A DNA stretch of 64,000 nt from Fen-1273 sp963837815 (GTDB lineage Bacteria; Bacteroidota; Ignavibacteria; UBA10030; UBA6906): assembly GCA_963837815.1 (NCBI GenBank), contig CAWIOS010000016.1, positions 1 to 64,000 of the forward strand. The letters run 5' to 3'. Both the position numbers and the translations under genes were made by a program. Positions 25,361 through 34,334 of the stretch are shown piece after piece (the stretch's first letter is position 1; each line of letters begins with the position of its first letter). Under the pieces are notes generated by a model. That model saw only the letters and a program-made list of their open reading frames with translations. It had not been told where the DNA came from and ran no database searches.

Positions 25361-26425
25361 ATGAGACCTGTCTCTGCCTTACTCGCTGTTTTCTTCGTTG
25401 GATTCATGAGCAACTCATCGGTTGCTCAGACATCGCGCGCCTGGAAGATGCACGACATGTCTCGTCCCCGCCCACCGGTCGTTGTGGTGCCCGACCAGGA
25501 ACATCCGGTGCCCCAACCATCAGATGCGATAGTTCTCTTTGATGGGAAGGACCTGTCTCATTGGCGGGGCAAAGACGACGGTCCGGCACCATGGACCGTA
25601 CGCGATGGATATCTCGAAACAGTTCCCGGGAGCGGGAACATTTCCACACGGGAGAGCTTCGGCGATGTTCAGCTTCACATTGAGTGGGCGGCGCCGGTCC
25701 CGGCACGCGGATCGGGACAGGCACGGGGCAATAGTGGAGTCTTCCTGATGGGTCTGTATGAGATCCAGATTCTGGATTCGTATGACAATGACACGTATGC
25801 GGATGGGCAAGCGGCGGCGGTCTACGGGCAATATCCACCTCTTGCGAATGCGTCTCGTCCACCGGGACAGTGGCAGTCATACGACATTTTCTTTCGTCAT
25901 CCCCGATTCGACACTTCGGGCGCGCTCCTGCGGCCCGCACGAGTGACCGTCCTGCATAATGGCATTCTGGTTCAAGACAATGTTGAACTGACCGGCCCCA
26001 CATCCTGGCTTCAGAACGCACCCTATAAGGCTCACGCCGACCGCTTGCCTTTCTCTCTTCAAGACCATTCAAGCCCGGTTCGCTTTCGTAACATATGGGC
26101 GCGTGACCTGGGCGAGCAGAACGAGAAAGCAGTATTGACGCCGTTGACCGGGAATCCTCCGTCGCTGCCCCGCGGCGAACTGGACCGCTTTCTCGGAACG
26201 TATGCAGCCCCCCACGGCCTGAAGATTATGATTGTGCGAGACGGCGATAAACTGCGGATGGATGCATATTCTGATCATGCGTTGCTGGAAGCAAATTCCG
26301 CCTTCGAATTCTCTCTGGTTGGCGTGGACGCGACACTTGAGTTTGCACTTGATGACAAGGGTGTCCCTGAGCGTTGTACCTTCCATACTGGGGGGGAACA
26401 CACAGTGCTATCACGCGAGCGTTAG
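25361..26425 (+). CDS. DUF1080 (3-keto-disaccharide hydrolase-like) secreted protein
   Basis: 354 residues from ATG 25361, chosen for GGAG seven bases upstream and a signal peptide (PVSALLAVFFVGFMSNSSVA). The DUF1080 domain spans about residues 55-245: AIVLFDGKDLSHWRGKDDGP, WTVRDGYLETVPGSGNI, NSGVFLMGLYEIQILDSY and SSPVRFRNIWARDL. The family is a concanavalin-like fold, and some members cleave 3-keto-glycosides. A small extra domain of about 90 residues closes the protein. It is expected outside the cytoplasm. The gene is alone on its transcript. Confidence 0.85.
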   Translation: MRPVSALLAVFFVGFMSNSSVAQTSRAWKMHDMSRPRPPVVVVPDQEHPVPQPSDAIVLFDGKDLSHWRGKDDGPAPWTVRDGYLETVPGSGNISTRESFGDVQLHIEWAAPVPARGSGQARGNSGVFLMGLYEIQILDSYDNDTYADGQAAAVYGQYPPLANASRPPGQWQSYDIFFRHPRFDTSGALLRPARVTVLHNGILVQDNVELTGPTSWLQNAPYKAHADRLPFSLQDHSSPVRFRNIWARDLGEQNEKAVLTPLTGNPPSLPRGELDRFLGTYAAPHGLKIMIVRDGDKLRMDAYSDHALLEANSAFEFSLVGVDATLEFALDDKGVPERCTFHTGGEHTVLSRER

Positions 26426-26828
26426 GGTTTGCTGTCGCACCATGAACTCTTCCGGGCCCTCCCGGGTCAATGGACCGGGGGCGAGGGGAGATGAACTCCA
26501 CGATGGATGGGCACAAGCAGGTTCGGAGAACGCACTGGAAGCCCTATGACGGCCCATCCTCACATGGCGTTGCAGCGGAGTTCTTCGTCTCTACACATAT
26601 GCACTTGCATCAACAATATTCATGGTGGCGTTGCAAGAGAATATGCTCTCGTCTTCTCTGCTAAGAAAGAAGAAACCTGACCTGCCCCCCCCGTAACGTG
26701 AACCGATGTCGAGTCAGTAAACTCTCTATGTTGGATCAAGAGAGGCACCGCGGGGCAGAGAAACACACCTCGTTGTCTGCCCATTCTCAGCTTTAGTGTA
26801 TCTCCTGTGACGGAAAGGAATTTTCTCT
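26426..26828 (+). other. Intergenic with a trace of the repeated WTRxRG family (copy 3)
   Basis: At about 26458-26500 the DNA closely resembles the stretch before MNSLVDDH in the 33.8-kb copy (GQWTGGEGR in one frame, GEMNSTMDGH in the next). No open gene. The remainder shows nothing recognisable. Confidence 0.35.
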
Positions 26829-29800
26829 ATGCGCGAAGCGATACTCCTGAGCGGCAAAGAGTGGACCCTGACTCACTTCCCCATGGACAAAGGGGAGGAG
26901 GCGGGCATCCAGAAACCAGAGTATTCCGCACCCGGACTTCAGAACATCACCGTCCCCACAGAGGTGCAGCTCGTGCAGGGACTCAGCGGACTGGACATAT
27001 ACCGCCAACTACCCGAGATCAGCCTGGTGAACAAGAAGGAGTGGTGGTTTCGACGCCAGGTCGATGTCCCTCTCAGCATGATCGGCAAGAGGATCTGTCT
27101 GGTGTTTGATGGCGTCGACTACTTTGCCTCTGTGTGGTTCAACGGCAAATACCTCGGGAGCCATGAAGGCGTTTGCACAGGCTTCTCCTTTGATGTCACG
27201 CGATTGGTCACACCCGGCAGGGGCAACCTCCTGGCGGTCAAGGTCACCTGTCCCTGGGTTGTGAAGGGGCGAGGCACGACTGAATTCCTGAAGGGAAGCT
27301 TCGGCATGCGCTGGCCGGGGTCGACCATCGTCGGCACGCAACCGCCCTTCACGGTGAGTTCCACATGGGATTGTTTGCCTGCCGGAGGAAACTCCGTCTG
27401 GACCCTGGGGATTACGCGCGATGTCCATCTGGTCGCCACCCCCGCGCAGAGCTTCGAAGATCTCTGCGTTCATACCAGGGCCATCAATCCTGATGGCAGC
27501 ACGGAACTCACTGTCACCGGTACGATATGGAATGAGGGTCCGGCAGGGTCCACAACGGATCTCGAGCTTGAAATCTCTCCCGCCAATTTTAGCGGAGACC
27601 CCATTCGGTTACCGCGACTGCCGCTCACGCTTGCCAAAGGCAAGAACACATTCACAACGGCGACCACCATCGCCAAGGCGCACTTGTGGTGGTCATGGGA
27701 CCAGGGGAGGCCTGATCTCTATCGCATCACGGGCTGGCTGTCCTCGGGAGACACGCTTGCGAGGAGCTTCGGCATCCGGACCATCGAGCGGAAACCGGAC
27801 ATGTCCATGCTGCTCAATGGCCGCCGTGTCTTCGTCAAGGGGGTCTGGTATCCCCTGGGGGATATCTACAGTTCCCGCTGCAACCGCGCCGAGTACAGCG
27901 CCGACCTCCAGCTCATGCGTGATGCCGGCATCAACCTCTTGGTAAGTTACGGCGTCGTTGAAAAACCGGACTTCTATGATCTTTGCGATGAGAGGGGCAT
28001 GCTCATCCAGGTCCAGCTCCCGTTCAATCAGCCGGGGTTGCTGAACATTCTCAAAGCGGAATATCCTCGCCGCCAGATCTTCATCGAGTGGGCGCTGAAT
28101 CATTGCCGGGAGATCATCCTGTCGCTGCGCAGCCACCCCTGTATCACGCTCTGGTGTCCGTATGCCGAAGCGACCTGGCATGAATGGTGGAAGGACAACG
28201 AGGTGATCTACGCAGGGCTGGAGGCGATCGCGGCGGAGCTGGATCCGGATGCCGGATACCACAGGAGTTTCTGCGATCTGGGAGAGGGCCATATCTGGAC
28301 GCAGTACAATCCGGACCGGCGGGCCTACCTGCAGCATTTCGATATCGCTGTGCCACTGCTCTCCGAGTTCGGCATGCCCGCCCTGACCCCCTGGCAGAGC
28401 ATGCGCCACTGGCTCACGCCCGAAGAGGCATGGAGTCCTCAAAACACTCAGTATCCGGAATGGAAGAACATGCCGATCGATCATGTCGCCTATGGGTTCT
28501 TGGCGGAAAACGAATACAAAGGGCTCGAGGCCTTGACCCGAACCGCCAACGATGTGGTGGACGGGGATTGTCGCTCTGCCAGAGAATTCTCCACGGCCAG
28601 CCAGCTCTGTCAGGCCTTCATCATGCGGTACAGCCTCGCAACCATCCGGCGCAGAAAATACGCCCCGATCCAAGGGGCGCGCTGGTGGTGTTTCAAGGAT
28701 CTCTGGCCCGGGTTTGGTTTTGGCATCGTCGACAGCGAAAGGCAACCGAAGATCGGATACTACGAATGCAAGCGGGGATACGCGCCGCTTACCGTGGACC
28801 TGCTCTTGAAAGGTGCCCTGGAGGATCAGCCTTCGGGAACGCTGATCGGCCAGGGCGAGCCCGAAACTCATCTACCGGGAGAGGCTGCCGGAGTGACCGT
28901 CTGGGTCTCCAGCGATTTCCCCGAAACCATTCCCATCGATGTAGAGTTGGAAGCCCTGGATATCCAGGGGCGCGTGCTCTGGACGAAGACGCTCAGTGGC
29001 GAGGTTGCCGCTGATGCCAGTCGCGCGCTGGGACGGTTCGATTGGCAGGTGCCCGAGGTCGGCAAGACCACCCTTTTCTTCCTGCGTGCCAGGGCGCGAG
29101 AGCGCGGCGGCAGGCGGGAAGCAATCACCACCGTGCCAATCAAGGCCGTGCCCCGGCCAGGCACGTCCCCGAGTACGGACATGCCGACGCTCTCCCGACC
29201 CTGCCGAGTGATGCTCCTGGGGCAGCGCCACTATGCCGGGCATCTGGAAGCGCACCTGAAGGCACTGGGAGCCACGGTGGACGTGATCGACGAGGATCAC
29301 ATCGGGCGCCTCGAGGAGCTGCACCGCGGCGATGAACTGCGCACCACATACGATGTCCTCTGGCTGACCGGATGGGAATCCCTCTGGAAAGTTCTTGAGG
29401 ACGACATGGCCCAGGGCATCGTGCAGGCCGTCCGAGGGGGGATGGGATTCATTCACAGCGGCAGTGGCGCGAGCTTCCGTGGCGCCAATGGCGTACCCTA
29501 TGCCTCGTGCCTGGATTTCACACCGCTTGGATCGGTGTTGCCGGTGAAGCTCCGCCGGGGGCGCAACGACTTCTCTCCTGTGCTCGGTAAAGATGTGCGC
29601 ATCATATCGCAGGGATGGACGGATACCGGCATACGCGCCCGGGGGATCGACGGTTTCAACGAAGTGGAGGCACGGGAAGGCACCGACACCGTCATGAAGG
29701 TGGACGGATGGCCGCTCCTGGTCACGGGCCGATATGGCGAAGGCCGCACCGTTGCGTTCATGGGGAGTACGCCGACGCACACGACAGATCTCGAGGCGCT

Positions 29801-30239
29801 CTGGATGGGTCTGTACGGTCAGATGCTCGACTTTCTGCAGTCTGTGCCTGCCGACAACCGGTGGGCGGCAGTCGGGGGCAAGAGCAAACCCCTCATGCAG
29901 TTGCTCAAGGAACTTCCGCGAACGCACTTGGAGATCCCTGCCGAGATGTGGGCATCGGCCGCCGGAGAACACGCTCACTTCCAGATCACCCTGGGCAAGG
30001 GCCAACATTATGCGCGGCTCGTTCAGCTCCGGCTCGAGTGGAAGGATCCGCAGGATGAGCCTCTGCTTGAAACCTACAGCGACAACTTCCTGGATCTCTT
30101 TCCAGGCGAATCCGCGACCATCCGTGCGGAGATCCGATGGGCTGCTCCCCTCCGGAAGCCCGTCACCGGCACGCTAATCATTGAGGGCGCCAATCTTGAC
30201 ACTATCCACATTCCTCTCACAGTGAACGCATCGAAATGA
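26829..30239 (+). CDS. GH2-like glycosidase fused to an amidotransferase-like domain
   Basis: 1136 residues, no signal peptide. N-terminal sugar-binding domain (about 1-200; RRQVDVPLSM, FASVWFNGKYLGSHEG), Ig-like domains, then a TIM barrel (about 330-620; LNGRRVFVKGVWYPLGDIY). The probable acid/base is Glu447, but it lies in LWCPYAEAT where GH2 enzymes normally have an Asn-Glu pair. The nucleophile candidate is Glu513 in LLSEFGMP. Residues about 790-1000 form an amidotransferase-like Rossmann domain (CRVMLLGQRHYAGHLEAHLK, YDVLWLTGWESLWKVL) with no Cys nucleophile, and a further domain ends the protein. It resembles beta-mannosidase/exo-glucosaminidase-type proteins. The altered motif makes activity uncertain. 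Confidence 0.8.
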   Translation: MREAILLSGKEWTLTHFPMDKGEEAGIQKPEYSAPGLQNITVPTEVQLVQGLSGLDIYRQLPEISLVNKKEWWFRRQVDVPLSMIGKRICLVFDGVDYFASVWFNGKYLGSHEGVCTGFSFDVTRLVTPGRGNLLAVKVTCPWVVKGRGTTEFLKGSFGMRWPGSTIVGTQPPFTVSSTWDCLPAGGNSVWTLGITRDVHLVATPAQSFEDLCVHTRAINPDGSTELTVTGTIWNEGPAGSTTDLELEISPANFSGDPIRLPRLPLTLAKGKNTFTTATTIAKAHLWWSWDQGRPDLYRITGWLSSGDTLARSFGIRTIERKPDMSMLLNGRRVFVKGVWYPLGDIYSSRCNRAEYSADLQLMRDAGINLLVSYGVVEKPDFYDLCDERGMLIQVQLPFNQPGLLNILKAEYPRRQIFIEWALNHCREIILSLRSHPCITLWCPYAEATWHEWWKDNEVIYAGLEAIAAELDPDAGYHRSFCDLGEGHIWTQYNPDRRAYLQHFDIAVPLLSEFGMPALTPWQSMRHWLTPEEAWSPQNTQYPEWKNMPIDHVAYGFLAENEYKGLEALTRTANDVVDGDCRSAREFSTASQLCQAFIMRYSLATIRRRKYAPIQGARWWCFKDLWPGFGFGIVDSERQPKIGYYECKRGYAPLTVDLLLKGALEDQPSGTLIGQGEPETHLPGEAAGVTVWVSSDFPETIPIDVELEALDIQGRVLWTKTLSGEVAADASRALGRFDWQVPEVGKTTLFFLRARARERGGRREAITTVPIKAVPRPGTSPSTDMPTLSRPCRVMLLGQRHYAGHLEAHLKALGATVDVIDEDHIGRLEELHRGDELRTTYDVLWLTGWESLWKVLEDDMAQGIVQAVRGGMGFIHSGSGASFRGANGVPYASCLDFTPLGSVLPVKLRRGRNDFSPVLGKDVRIISQGWTDTGIRARGIDGFNEVEAREGTDTVMKVDGWPLLVTGRYGEGRTVAFMGSTPTHTTDLEALWMGLYGQMLDFLQSVPADNRWAAVGGKSKPLMQLLKELPRTHLEIPAEMWASAAGEHAHFQITLGKGQHYARLVQLRLEWKDPQDEPLLETYSDNFLDLFPGESATIRAEIRWAAPLRKPVTGTLIIEGANLDTIHIPLTVNASK

Positions 30240-30358
30240 AGCCGGATACGTTCATCGGCACGTGCGGCTGGGGCACGCTCGGTCTTTGTCGCAGCCTCAC
30301 CGAGTTGGAAATCGTCTTAACGATCTCTGCTTCGGACAGAAGATCGAAGATAGGATAG
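30236..30358 (+). pseudogene. Truncated reading frame overlapping the GH2 stop
   Basis: ATG overlaps the GH2 TGA (ATGA) and opens MKPDTFIGTCGWGTLGLCRS, which looks like a genuine protein start in an operon. After about 20 residues it runs into the end of the opposite gene and stops at TAG. Probably the 5' end of a lost gene. Confidence 0.4.
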
Positions 30359-30755
30359 GGCACTCTGTGCGAACTGAGTAGCTAATAGATGGGTCAAAGA
30401 GCTCGATGCGCACGTGCTGAGCTCGCATTTTGTCAAATGAGTCCTTCGTTTCGCTGTTGAGGTAGGGATCTTGCGTGACCATCTCACCGCGTTCGTATCT
30501 GGCGCCATCCAGATCCTCGAAGATCAAAAGCCATTCCCATGGCCCCAGGCTAGTCCCTCAGGGTCAAGATGGTCGCCGGAGACAAAACAACGCGTCTCCG
30601 TTTCCTTGAAGCCGTAGATATATGTGTCCTCTTCGCAAAAGTCCATGCCGGGCATTACCCCCATTCGCGTATATTCGATCCCCTCGTACCCAAACCTCAC
30701 ACGCCGATGTCCTGGCAGCTATCCAATGAGTTGCTTCGAGTTCGAGATCTTTCAT
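30297..30755 (-). CDS. Hypothetical protein, frameshifted, third gene of a small operon
   Basis: The start ATG at 30755 overlaps the previous stop (ATGA), with GGAGGAAG ahead. Frames must be joined twice: MKDLELEATHWIAA, then RVRFGYEGIEYTRMGVMPGM and DFCEEDTYIYGFKETETR, then EWLLIFEDLDGARYERGEMV and TQDPYLNSETKDSFDKMRAQ. The joined product is acidic and soluble. Family unknown to me. Confidence 0.5.
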
Positions 30756-30934
30756 GATCTTCCTCCATCCTTTCTGTGATAGAGAGTCACGATCCAGTGC
30801 TTCCGCGCATATGCTTCCAACCATTTCAACGCAACCTTTAGATTCTCTTCGTTCCAGTTGTGGAACTCATGCCCGCAAGGTTCGTTGCGCTTGATCTTTG
30901 TCGCTGTTGTTGTCCAGCTCATGGAAGGCTCCAA
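30752..30934 (-). CDS. Small hypothetical protein
   Basis: 60 residues, charged and Trp-rich (EEMLxx-free; core GHEFHNWNEENLKVALKWLE). It is flanked by same-strand genes at 27 bases and with a 4-base overlap, so it is likely co-expressed with them. No family recognised. Confidence 0.5.
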   Translation of the reverse strand: MEPSMSWTTTATKIKRNEPCGHEFHNWNEENLKVALKWLEAYARKHWIVTLYHRKDGGRS

Positions 30935-30961
30935 TATTATCTTTCCTCATAGTGATTGGGT

Positions 30962-31594
30962 TCAGTTCAGACGTGCCGTTTGAGAGAGATCTGTCAAGAC
31001 ATATGCGTCCGGTACCTCAAAGAAAGCAAACAGCTTCCGGATGGACGCACTCTTGATCGCTTCACGATCCACCCTCTGTGCTCTAAGAAGGAACTCATCG
31101 AGCGGTATGGTTTTTCCCCCCTTGAAACCAAGTTCCGCACACCTGCGGGCGACCATCAGCCTCCGCCAGTCATGGAGCGCGTCCATTCGATCCCAGAGAC
31201 TGCGCAATCCTTTGACAAACGAATCGATCTTTTGCTGCTCTTCAATGTCCTTACCACTCAGCGAGATAGAGTTCATAATTGAATGCCTTCCGATCGGGAT
31301 CAGGGCTACGCCGAGTGTTCGGTTCAGATCCCGGATGACTTCGTGGCACTGGGCACAGAAGAACTCGGACCACCTGGATCCGCTCCGGATTGCCTCGAGT
31401 CCGCAAGCACGGCAGAGCTCGACGTATGTGGCATAGTCTTTCCGCGGGGCAAGTTTGACGTTGTGGTGTGCCCTGAGCGAACGGCATGAGCAAAGCTGCT
31501 GGTACATCACGCTGTCAATTGACATTGAGCCACAAACCTCAAAACATTTGGGGCATATTGCGAGCCTCGACGTATCGTGTAAGTAAGGACTCAT
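30962..31594 (-). CDS. Zinc-ribbon hypothetical protein
   Basis: 210 residues. The N-terminal half has Cys pairs CPKCFEVC, CSC, CRACG and CAQC, consistent with one or two zinc ribbons. The C-terminal half is helical (LRSLWDRMDALHDWRRLMVA). Zinc ribbons of this type are often nucleic-acid or protein binding. First gene of the three-gene minus-strand operon. Confidence 0.55.
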   Translation of the reverse strand: MSPYLHDTSRLAICPKCFEVCGSMSIDSVMYQQLCSCRSLRAHHNVKLAPRKDYATYVELCRACGLEAIRSGSRWSEFFCAQCHEVIRDLNRTLGVALIPIGRHSIMNSISLSGKDIEEQQKIDSFVKGLRSLWDRMDALHDWRRLMVARRCAELGFKGGKTIPLDEFLLRAQRVDREAIKSASIRKLFAFFEVPDAYVLTDLSQTARLN

Positions 31595-31657
31595 ATTTCC
31601 TCCAGCGACTATGGTGACTTGCGTGTAGGCGCCGGCAGGCGGACTAGACCAAGAATG

Positions 31658-31685
31658 AAAAACCCTCGCTTCAGGCGAGGGTTTA
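31658..31685 (-). terminator. Terminator after the 32.8-kb gene
   Basis: AACCCTCGC / GCGAGGGTT stem with a 5-base loop, followed by TTTTT on the minus strand and TTTATT on the plus strand. It is best placed to end the minus-strand transcript coming from 33.5 kb. Confidence 0.75.
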
Positions 31686-31811
31686 TTGTTCTTCGTTCGC
31701 CTTTAGCTCCTTCTTTAACGTCGCGGCAAGTAGCGCCTAACTCACGACGATTCTTCCTCTGGCCTCAACATACAACAGGCATCTTAGAAAGTCAATAGCG
31801 AATGACGCACG

Positions 31812-32798
31812 TCACCACTCGCCGTCGCGAACGATTTCCTTTTCGGGGTGGAGCGTCTTAACGGTTGCAGCCGGAATATCAACAGTCGCGTCATCCTGCT
31901 GGGACTGAAATCCGAGTTTCTCATCCACTTCCCCTGTGCTCTTGACTCCCGTAAGTATATCTGATTGTTCGAGAGTAGCTTTCTCCTGGTCATACAGGTC
32001 AAACCAGGGAAGTCCGTACCGAGTGTATTCTCGTGCGGTGACGGGTGTCGGCGGCGGCTCTGTTCCCGTGATCTCGCGGTACATCATGCTATTGACAATA
32101 TGGACATAAACACGACCGAATGATTCCTGGTCCCATGTGTCGATTCCGTAGGAATCCGCATAGATCTTCTGTTTCATCTTCCCACCCGCGGACAGTCCCA
32201 TCTCGCTGACAGAGCTAACCGACTCGCAGCAACAGAGGTAGCCAGATTCTCTGCCCGCCCGGCGCCGTTCCTCGTCGGGAAACTTTCCTGGTTTCGGATC
32301 GTAGACGATGATTTGCATTCCTCCCGCTTCCTCCTGCCCGGTGATCTGGCCTTCCACAGTGTAACCCATGCCAAGCGGCATGGCAACAAACTGCCTGATG
32401 ATGCCTTTCCCGGCATTAATGCCGTCCAGCCACGGCTGATCTGGCACGACGATGTAGTCCTGTTTGCCTCTTGAAAGCGATTGATCCCACGTGCGGCCGG
32501 AAAGTGCATTGATCATTCCGATTCCGATCTTGACCGCATTGGGCATCCAGCCGGCCCCCTCAAATGCCAGCCAGAGTGCCTCTCTCTGGTACATGGGAAT
32601 GAACACGCCTCCGTGTTTTCTCCAAGGTTTCGGGACCCGGTCTGCGTAGTCGGCAACTCTCCGGATCGGAAACCGGCCGAGCCCCGGGGGAAGGGGGTAC
32701 GTTTTTCCGTCTTCCGGGAGCCGCAGTGTGCGCTGGAAAGAAACGGAAAAGTGTCTTCCTATTTTGATTGAATCATCTCTCGTCCTAATCCGAAGCAT
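31812..32798 (-). CDS. Conserved hypothetical protein
   Basis: About 328 residues from MLRIRTRDDSIKIGRHFSVS, the most likely start; an earlier in-frame ATG exists at 32873. Strong block LPPGLGRFPIRRVADYADRV, VFIPMYQREALWLAFEGA and RQFVAMPLGMGYTVEGQITG. I recall this as a conserved uncharacterised bacterial family but cannot give a role. It lies about 90 bases downstream of the sigma factor gene on the same strand and shares a terminator. Confidence 0.7.
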   Translation of the reverse strand: MLRIRTRDDSIKIGRHFSVSFQRTLRLPEDGKTYPLPPGLGRFPIRRVADYADRVPKPWRKHGGVFIPMYQREALWLAFEGAGWMPNAVKIGIGMINALSGRTWDQSLSRGKQDYIVVPDQPWLDGINAGKGIIRQFVAMPLGMGYTVEGQITGQEEAGGMQIIVYDPKPGKFPDEERRRAGRESGYLCCCESVSSVSEMGLSAGGKMKQKIYADSYGIDTWDQESFGRVYVHIVNSMMYREITGTEPPPTPVTAREYTRYGLPWFDLYDQEKATLEQSDILTGVKSTGEVDEKLGFQSQQDDATVDIPAATVKTLHPEKEIVRDGEW

Positions 32799-32889
32799 TG
32801 CCCCCTCCATATTCTTGGGTTCGGGATCGTGGCCTGTGTTATGATATACACGGCCGCTGGCCAGATTTGGCATCCTAAGGAAAGGAGAA

Positions 32890-33549
32890 CTACGGGAGGA
32901 GTGATTCGATCTTACTGAGCTGTTCGGGGGTGAATCGGGCGAGTATGTCTTTCAAGGAAGGACTGAATTCGGGATGTTCCTGCGCAGCCATTATGGGACT
33001 CGACTTCTCGATCTGCACTTCCGTTATGAACAAATCAGATTCGAATTTGGCCGATATTCCTTTGGCCTTCCTTTGAATCTTCCTGAAAAGGTCCCATCCC
33101 TTGGCCGGGGTGAGCCCGGAGCGCCGCGCAGCTTCGGAGATCGCCCTCGGGCCCGATTCAGCCAGCACGTCCTGCAGGTGTTTCAGAAAAGCATTTTCCT
33201 TTGGTGAGAGCTTCTTTTTGATTTCTGAAAGGGCAGCGCGGATCTCACGAACCGCCTCTGCGAGTTCCAGAGCATCTATGAACGGCTCCGGATCCACAGG
33301 TCCCTCATCGTTAGGAAATTCTTCGGTCTTTTTCTTGTCCCGCCAGTAGTTCTTCATGAGGTTGGAAAGGATCGTAGTACAGAAAGCCGGAAACTCCCCT
33401 TTCTCAGGATCGAAACGGGAGAGCGCCCGCTCGATTGCATCACCCGCGAGATCTTGGGCGTCGGCAAAACGAATCCCCCTGGAAGTGGCAGATCGGACCA
33501 GTGAGTCATGGAACGAGCGAAATTTCGGGAACGGGGCGCCATTCATCAA
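32890..33549 (-). CDS. RNA polymerase sigma factor (sigma-70 family, ECF-like)
   Basis: 219 residues. Sigma region 2 at about residues 14-72 (FADAQDLAGDAIERALSRFD, AFCTTILSNLMKNYWRDKKK). Region 4 at about 108-160 (LSPKENAFLKHLQDVLAESG, ISEAARRSGLTPAKGWDLF). The C-terminal extension of about 50 residues (HPEFSPSLKDILARFTPEQL) is unusual and may be a regulatory tail. No anti-sigma gene is adjacent; the only partner is the conserved hypothetical gene downstream. Confidence 0.8.
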   Translation of the reverse strand: MMNGAPFPKFRSFHDSLVRSATSRGIRFADAQDLAGDAIERALSRFDPEKGEFPAFCTTILSNLMKNYWRDKKKTEEFPNDEGPVDPEPFIDALELAEAVREIRAALSEIKKKLSPKENAFLKHLQDVLAESGPRAISEAARRSGLTPAKGWDLFRKIQRKAKGISAKFESDLFITEVQIEKSSPIMAAQEHPEFSPSLKDILARFTPEQLSKIESLLP

Positions 33550-33702
33550 CGATTCTCTTGTCTACTACATGATACACACAAGGGCTGAGATTTGGCGAAG
33601 AAAACTCGTGGAAATATCGCTTCGACGGTTCGCAATGTCAACAGGACCTGGTCAGAGTAGACACAGATAGAAGTATGCGAAACTGAAAATAAAGTTGGAC
33701 CA

Positions 33703-34038
33703 ATGGGCATGACGCGTTCAGGCATCGCGAAGGACCTGGCACTATATCTGTCATGTATCGGGCATCGGGAAGGAATCAGCGACAGAAGGAAGAGTCTTCA
33801 ATCCCTCCCGCCCACCCCGGCACAATGGACGCGGGCGCGAGGGGTGATGAACTCGCTGGTCGACGATCACGGGGAGTTTGTAGTGAGTCTCGCTCCGCTT
33901 GAGGGTGGATGTTCTGTGATGGGAGGGGAGAAGCCCCGTTTTGATTCAGCTCTTCGAGCTGCCTTGATATCTAACAGCCTCGCCTCCAAGAGAGCTGGCG
34001 AGCTCGTTGCATCAGCAGGTTCTACTCGAAACGGGTAG
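33703..34038 (+). CDS. Repeated WTRARG-family small protein, best copy
   Basis: 111 residues. The core TPAQWTRARGVMNSLVDDHG then EFVVSLAPLEGG recurs, more or less decayed, at 12.2, 15.8 and 26.5 kb. The start is uncertain (ATG 33703 or 33709). No domain recognised. Copy number suggests a multi-member family or mobile cassette in this genome. Confidence 0.5.
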   Translation: MGMTRSGIAKDLALYLSCIGHREGISDRRKSLQSLPPTPAQWTRARGVMNSLVDDHGEFVVSLAPLEGGCSVMGGEKPRFDSALRAALISNSLASKRAGELVASAGSTRNG

Positions 34039-34334
34039 TTGCCACTCCTCCTCGTTTATGGTACATTGCCGCCGTGCCGCTGGTTTACATACCGCCGGGA
34101 CCGTATAAGCCTGTGTAGCTCCGCCCTGACCGCGACAGGAAAGAGGATTCGGGTTGCTCTTTGGCGCGAGCAGTTCTTTGGCACCTTGAGCGGGTATGAC
34201 CAAACGCGTTACAATCTGGCCGGGGAAACTCGCGTCGTTTCGAATCAAGGCAAGTTTCCCTGGATCAACTGACTGCTGTCTCCCAGGGTAGCATATGGCT
34301 TCTTGTATGTCTTCTTCATCTACGGGGGTTCACT
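34039..34334. other. Intergenic, nothing recognised
   Basis: Upstream region of the S41 protease. No clear promoter, tRNA or terminator. Confidence 0.3.
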
